Origin: Kudoa neothunni
Taxonomy: Eukaryota > Cnidaria
Reading direction: 5' to 3'
Assembly: GCA_964304625.1 (NCBI GenBank)
Contig: OZ199840.1
Coordinates: 4,092,001 to 4,156,000 of the forward strand
DNA length: 64,000 nt
In this document: positions 58,961 through 64,000 of the stretch, piece after piece
How positions within the stretch are numbered: position 1 is the first letter of the stretch
Layout of the letters: every line of letters starts with the position of its first letter
The notes under the pieces: model-generated
What the model was told of the DNA's origin: nothing
Databases searched by the model: none
The model's input: only the letters and a program-made list of their open reading frames with translations
Made by a program: the position numbers and the translations under genes

Positions 58961-60639
58961 GAACAACAAATATATTATTAATTTATTTTTGTTACAAAAT
59001 AAATGTTCACAGACGTTTTAGATAGGAGGCCAATTATAGAGTTAACTTTTACCCCCGCGTCCTGCGCAATTTCGCCGTACGATTTTTTTGATCAAAAATT
59101 ATTTCGAATTCATATGAATACACATAAAAATATGTAATTTTTGTTTCTACAAACTTAAAGTCATACTTCATTATAACAGTTATGAATAAATAGGCGATTC
59201 GGTCGAAAAAATCATTACCATTTAAATTTTCGTAGTGTCAAAATCGATGGGAAACCACTGTTTTCTATAATACTGTCGAAGATTCCTATACGCCTTTGAA
59301 TATTTATAAAAAATTCCTTGGTTCCACGCGCTCAGGATTAAAATTTATGTAAAATTTTAGCAGCTAAACTTGTGGAAAGAAACTTTTTAATGAATAATGA
59401 AGAGATAAATTCAGACTTTTACAACAATTATCTAATATGATAATAAAAATATCGGCCAGATCTTAGAATGAAGGACAAAAAATGAGAATTATTTTTTTTC
59501 AATTCCCAGACCAAATTTTTGATATAAAACTTATATTTATCTATCAATTGATTCTCATACCAAATTTAGTCGAATTAATACATTTGTTTTTATCGATTTA
59601 ATTTCAAATTAAATTTAGCCAAATTTATATATTTTTTTGTTCTTATTATTAAATGTAATTTTATTAATATTATGAGACACAATAATTTGATATATCATGT
59701 TTTTACCTACTATATCAGTTAAAATAGTTACACTCATAATATTTAAATATATTGTTTAGTTTCTAGTGGATTAGAGGCTAAAATAAACCATCGTAAATTT
59801 TTACAAGAAATCGTAACAAATATTTTCATGTTTCGTCCCATAAATCAAGTTTAAATTGACATAATAACAGATTATTATTTTTGGAAAAAGTATAATTAAA
59901 AATAGGTGTATGATACTTTTCGTTCAAAACAGGAAAGTGAAAAGTCGACTTACAGGCGCTGGGAAGATTAAACTAATAAAATTTAATCGTCTCTCTGTAT
60001 TATTTTATTCAAGCAGCCGAAATTTTAATTTCGACCATTTGTTAAATTCATTTATAATCTAGAATGAGAAATATTCAGTCTGAAGGGATTTCATAAAAAG
60101 GACACATTTATTGGAGAAAAACCGGATATATTTCCATTATCTAGTTATTAATCGTGGGATTAATTTCGCATTTTTAATGTAACCTTTGATATCAATCTAT
60201 TTACGACATCGCGAATAGTTAATCCTATTTCAACAATAGATTAATAGGATAAATAGCTTTCAACTCCCCAATAACTGAATAATTTTTTTTTGATTTTTGT
60301 CAAATAATTATTTTAGTGACTCTCTATAGTAACTTTTGTATATAATAATGTGCTCCATAATTTTCCGTATAAATTTAAATGAGATGTTTTCTGGGATATA
60401 AGCGACTAGATGCTTATTGGCTTGGGCAATAAATTTTATAATCTATAAGAAAGGGCATTAAATATGCACACGCATGCGCGCAATGTTGTGTAATTAAATG
60501 TTTTCGGGGTTGGAGTCTTCTTCTAATAATTCCAAGCAGTTTGATCAGGGCCAGGTTAATTATAATCACATGAATTAAAATATATAAAATGAACTAAAGG
60601 AGCTGTGGAATGATTCGAATGTAGTTATATATTCGAATA
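58961..60639. other. AT-rich spacer
   Basis: No gene recognised. A GC-richer patch at 59040-59090 (acccccgcgtcctgcgcaat) follows a TTAA and might be an element end. Confidence 0.35.
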
Positions 60640-61225
60640 AATCTAGTAAAAATTGTGAGGGCGAAATGATACCAGGGAGAGCTGCTGTATATAAAAGAGT
60701 AATATATGCATTATACATATAGAATTGTAAATATTAAAATTCAATTTTTTGTAGAATGATCGTTTATATTTTTCGTGGAAAGTGGATCCTGCTAGTGACG
60801 CCGTTTTTAAATTTAAGACTGTGGATATTGATGATTGGAGTGTTGTTGATGAGGTAACACTAACAACTAATAATTTACCCGCTAACAATTCATTGGCATC
60901 AAAAAATGATAATAAACGTAGAACACACATACACATTTTTTAATATGTGTAAAACAATTCAACTTTAGAAGGTGATATATGGATCGACTTGGCTGACGAA
61001 CTGAAAAAACTTTGTGTTAATTTCGGTTCGGCTAAAAAAAGTTTTACCAAAAACAGCCCTCAATACCCTTGTTTGATAGTCACAGTTAAAAAAATTACCA
61101 GTGTTACCGATAATTGGAATGATGCAGTGGACACAATACTACCTCGGTTCTATTTTCATAATGGCATGGAGAAATTGAATCTGTTGATAAAATTGTTGAA
61201 TCGATATTTTTGGATTCAAAAGTAA
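60640..61225 (+). CDS. TBC1D15/17-like Rab-GAP, N-terminal exons only
   Basis: A first piece (GEMIPGRAAVYKR) splices through a roughly 58-base intron to NDRLYFSWKVDPASDAVF with DIDDWSVVDEV. Across about 116 bases, or by direct read-through, it continues to IWIDLADELKKLCVNF, SFTKNSPQYPCLIVTVKK and ILPRFYFHNGMEKLNLLIKLLNRYF. Vertebrate TBC1D15/17 N-terminal domains show the same sequence of features: an acidic E-W-x-x-V-N motif, a helix L-x-x-I-x-x-x-x-P-G, a strand, then LPALHFHxG with L-x-x-L-x-x-Y. That domain precedes a Rab-GTPase-activating TBC domain, which I cannot find after 61225; the frame stops there. Either the gene is truncated or later exons are unrecognised. Family call is tentative. 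Confidence 0.45.
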
Positions 61226-61701
61226 TTACATTGGATATCCTGAGATAAAGTTTACTGCTTTATTAAGTCATCTTACCTTAATATAATAATCTTATATTAT
61301 TAAAACTGGTTGAAATGGTTTTAATTTCGTAATAAAAAAAGTTAATCAAAATAATTGTATATATAAAATGTACGGGCATGTACATATACTTATTGTTTGT
61401 TGTGAAATCTTTTGGAGATTAATTGGATTATTGAAATTTCCTAGGTTAATTTTAAGAAAAATTCATCAATGCAATGTATGATAATGTGAAAATTAGTCAG
61501 TTATCGGTTATTTTAACAGCTCACTTTCATTCGGTTATGCGCCTAATGTAGAATTTTTTGGTCGGTATTAATAAACAATAGTAGTTATTGAGTTCAGAAA
61601 TAGGGGAGTTCTTTTTTGTCATAATGGGATTAATTTGAAATAATCTCTATTGGCGTTATGTTGGCTGTAATACACTTGTCACATTCACTGATGGGGTACT
61701 C
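61226..61701. other. AT-rich spacer
   Basis: Nothing recognised. No TBC domain exons could be found. Confidence 0.45.
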
Positions 61702-62562
61702 CAGGGATCACCAAAGTTTTTAAGTGGCGGACCGAATTTTTGAGTTTCTTAAGCTTTGAGGGCCGGATTAAAATTTTTTTTCCGAAAAGCAGTTATATAA
61801 ATTTAAAATAATAATGAATGTGAATGTGAAACAGCAAACTGATTCCTGTGGCAGGATCTAGTATGTTCCAATTTTGAAGCCCACAATGAGATTACAAACT
61901 ATCCACTGTGTATTGTATAATTCAAAAAAATCGCCAGGTTGGTTATATTTATGGTTGTGATTAAGAATTACAATTATTTTCGAGCATAAAATTCAAAGTT
62001 TATTTATTTGATCATCGTGAAAGGTTGCGTAGATGCTAATAAGGTGTTAATTTATGGAGTGTAAGTTTTTTTTATTATTTCTTTATTGACCACGATTTGG
62101 AGATAAATACATAATTTTGTAAAATATTGTATATGATGTTAGAAAATATCCAAGGAACGGGGATTATAGCCAAATCATTCTAAATTTCTAGTATCAAATC
62201 AATTAAACTCAACCAGATTAAAAATTAGAGCTGACAAATTTATTTTATAGGTTTAAATAATTAAGAATTTTAAACTATTAGAAGCATAGGAATCGAATAA
62301 ACCTTGACACATGAATGTTATCGATTCTTACGTTTTACAGTCAGAATCTTGCTATATTCGTGTATTCGTGAGTCAATTTTCTCTCTTGTTTCAATTTAGA
62401 TAAAATAAAAACTTTTAATGAATTATATGAGGATTTCTAATTAACACTCATCTGTTAAAGTAATGTATCGATTGTCCTCAAGTAAGTCAACACAATTTCA
62501 CTTGCGCAAAGCGCATTCGGGCGTTAAGGGGGGCACCGCGGTCCGTACTTTGGTGAATCCTG
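61702..62562. mobile_element. hAT MITE
   Basis: The left end CAGGGATCACCAAAG with ggcggaccg and ctttgagggccgg is a classic hAT tip. The right end, reverse complemented, reads CAGGATTCACCAAAGTACGGACC. The flanks (gggtactc and, one base inside the listed end, gggtattt) agree at six of eight positions, so an eroded duplication is plausible. The 861-base interior is noncoding. Confidence 0.65.
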
Positions 62563-62574
62563 GGTATTTTAATG

Positions 62575-62817
62575 CAGAGTTTCCCGACGTGGGACGTGAA
62601 AATTTTGTTGTGGGGAACGGAAATTTTTAAACGTTTAATGAATCGCTCTGGCGTGACGCAGAATATCCTGAGTATTGGTATGAAACAGATAATGATGATA
62701 TAATTGGGCAGTAGGACGTATTTTGAAATCAATCTCGCTAACTTTTAAGCGATGATCAACATCAGAAAATTTTTTGAGAAAGGTGGGGCGTGATACAAAA
62801 AAGGTTGGGAAACATTG
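62575..62817. mobile_element. short hAT MITE
   Basis: The left end CAGAGTTTCCCGACGTGGG and the right end, reverse complemented CAATGTTTCCCAACCTTTTTT, are inverted relatives of the CAGTGTTTCCCAACC tip. The flanks ttttaatg and cactaatg share the last five bases. It sits only 12 bases from the previous element. Confidence 0.65.
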
Positions 62818-64000
62818 CACTAATGATTTGGCTCAGCAACCTTTTAAAAGCAATTATTTGGTCGACCCCCAGATCCGACTTATTGATTATCTAATTAGAA
62901 AGTAATAACTCCAAATTTGTGCAAAACAAGTGTTTACACTTAAGATATGTATAGAGGCGGACAATAATAGTGAGAAAAAAAGAGAGCGCGAATATAGGTA
63001 AGGAATAAGTTACGCGGCGACCACATGACTCTATACAAAATCGATAAAGTAGGCAACCGATAATACGCGTTAAATTTGTCACGCGTTTATGGTGGGGGGT
63101 TATGTTTTCCTTATTTTTAAGCATGGGTATTATACCTTTTATTTAAATGGAATAACAAAAAACTTGAAATACCCCTGCCGTTATTGACTGGGGTATTTCA
63201 AGACCCAAAATTGACTATTTTGTTTCTAAATTGATGTATTTTTGGTTATTTACTTTGAAAATTCTCGTGTTCTTATATTAAATGCATTTCTGTCCGAAAA
63301 TAAAATTTATAATTTATCGGCTAAAGATTTATGCATAAAATAAGACATAGTTTTTCAAATTTTATTTAATATTTGTTGTATTATTGTCTAAACCTCATAT
63401 ATTTATTATAAATATGATTTTCTCTCATCGAAATCAAAACCTAAATCGTGAAAAACAACATTTATTTTTCAATATAATCCAATTAATTATTACATTTGTT
63501 TTCGCTTTCGCATATTGGAGTAACAAAGTTTTTTATAAATTTTTCGTTTTTAGGGGTTTAATATGAGTTCTTACATCAATTTAAAGGTTTAAAAAACTCT
63601 TTAATTGCTGGTATAAGAGTTGTAACCAAAATCAACTAATGCGCGATCGACAACACAGCGGATGGCGCCGCCGCCTTTTAAGCTAATTCTCGCAAGTTTG
63701 AACCCCGTCCCTGACCATTCATTACATCTATCTAAATATAAATACCATAATGAAATATTATATGATTTTTTGTTTCATAGAATATCGATTCACTTGATAA
63801 TAACATTAACATTAATCCTAAATTCTATTATATCACCGACCATTACCGAGGAAATGTCTACACACTAATATATGTATTTGGAATTTACCGCGTAAATGTT
63901 CATTCATCCTATTCGATGATGAAAATCAACATTACTGATATTGTTTAAGGAGTGTAAAATATAATTTTGTGCTTTTAGTTTAACATTATATCAATAATGT
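62818..64000. other. AT-rich right edge of the window
   Basis: No gene recognised. Around 63655-63712 a GC-richer patch includes aagtttgaaccccgtccc, which resembles a tRNA B box, but no cloverleaf could be drawn. Confidence 0.4.

Noticed and set aside
63655-63712. tRNA or tRNA-derived SINE suggested by a B-box-like word
   Set aside because: No A box at the right distance and no acceptor or anticodon stem could be drawn.
1-64000. CRISPR arrays, bacterial operons, riboswitches
   Set aside because: Spliced genes, animal-type transposons and AT-rich spacers show eukaryotic nuclear DNA; no spaced direct-repeat array was seen.

Overview
This window looks like nuclear DNA of an AT-rich, intron-bearing eukaryote, most likely an animal. 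Host genes are split by very short GT-AG introns: those I could bound by reading frame and family alignment are about 36-82 bases, many 39-54. The host genes recognised are a histone H3 variant, a USP22/Ubp8-type deubiquitinase, folylpolyglutamate synthase, the meiotic MutS homologue MSH5, the split kinase Greatwall/MASTL, the mitochondrial glycine carrier SLC25A38, the proteasome lid subunit PSMD13/RPN9, and pieces of an ecto-apyrase and a TBC1D15/17-like Rab-GAP. MASTL, MSH5 and a USP22 with both Zn-finger and USP domains suggest a metazoan. Tiny introns, strong AT bias and Merlin, piggyBac and hAT transposons would fit a reduced parasitic animal such as a myxozoan or dicyemid, but this is inference and the lineage is not proven by the sequence.

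Layout. 1-4.1 kb: two exon-like stretches, a hAT element with a decayed GTF2IRD2-type transposase, and a Merlin element with an intact 299-residue DDE transposase. 4.25-11.25 kb: two adjacent long-terminal-inverted-repeat elements with 9-base target duplications (Mutator-like structure); the first holds a nested piggyBac and a second, dead Merlin. 11.9-13.4 kb: remains of an NTPDase/CD39-like gene. 13.7-19.7 kb: hAT ends, a Tigger-type tip, a Tigger/jerky transposase pseudogene and a hAT MITE with a perfect 8-base duplication. 20.2-23.2 kb: histone H3 and USP22 on the same strand. 27.3-28.2 kb: a noncoding TTAA-flanked (piggyBac-type) element with subterminal hairpins.

30.2-32.3 kb: folylpolyglutamate synthase. 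33.9-41.3 kb: MSH5, with one roughly 3.8 kb intron carrying a piggyBac scrap. 41.6-42.2 kb: hAT MITE. 43.0-44.6 kb: MASTL. 46.2-48.5 kb: a second full-length piggyBac with a nearly complete transposase. 50.1-51.3 kb: SLC25A38. 54.1-56.2 kb: PSMD13. 56.6-58.3 kb: a Tigger-type element with a nested second copy of the 27 kb piggyBac-type MITE, then a Mutator-like transposase fragment. 60.6-61.2 kb: TBC1D15/17-like exons. 61.7-62.8 kb: two adjoining hAT MITEs.

The host genes do not form an operon; they are ordinary single-copy housekeeping, cell-cycle and meiosis genes scattered among transposons. The most notable items are the histone H3 with a three-residue insertion in its tail and threonine at both mitotic phospho-serine sites, the paired Mutator-like elements sharing one target, the single inflated MSH5 intron and the nested transposon layers. 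No novel multi-gene defence or biosynthetic system was found.
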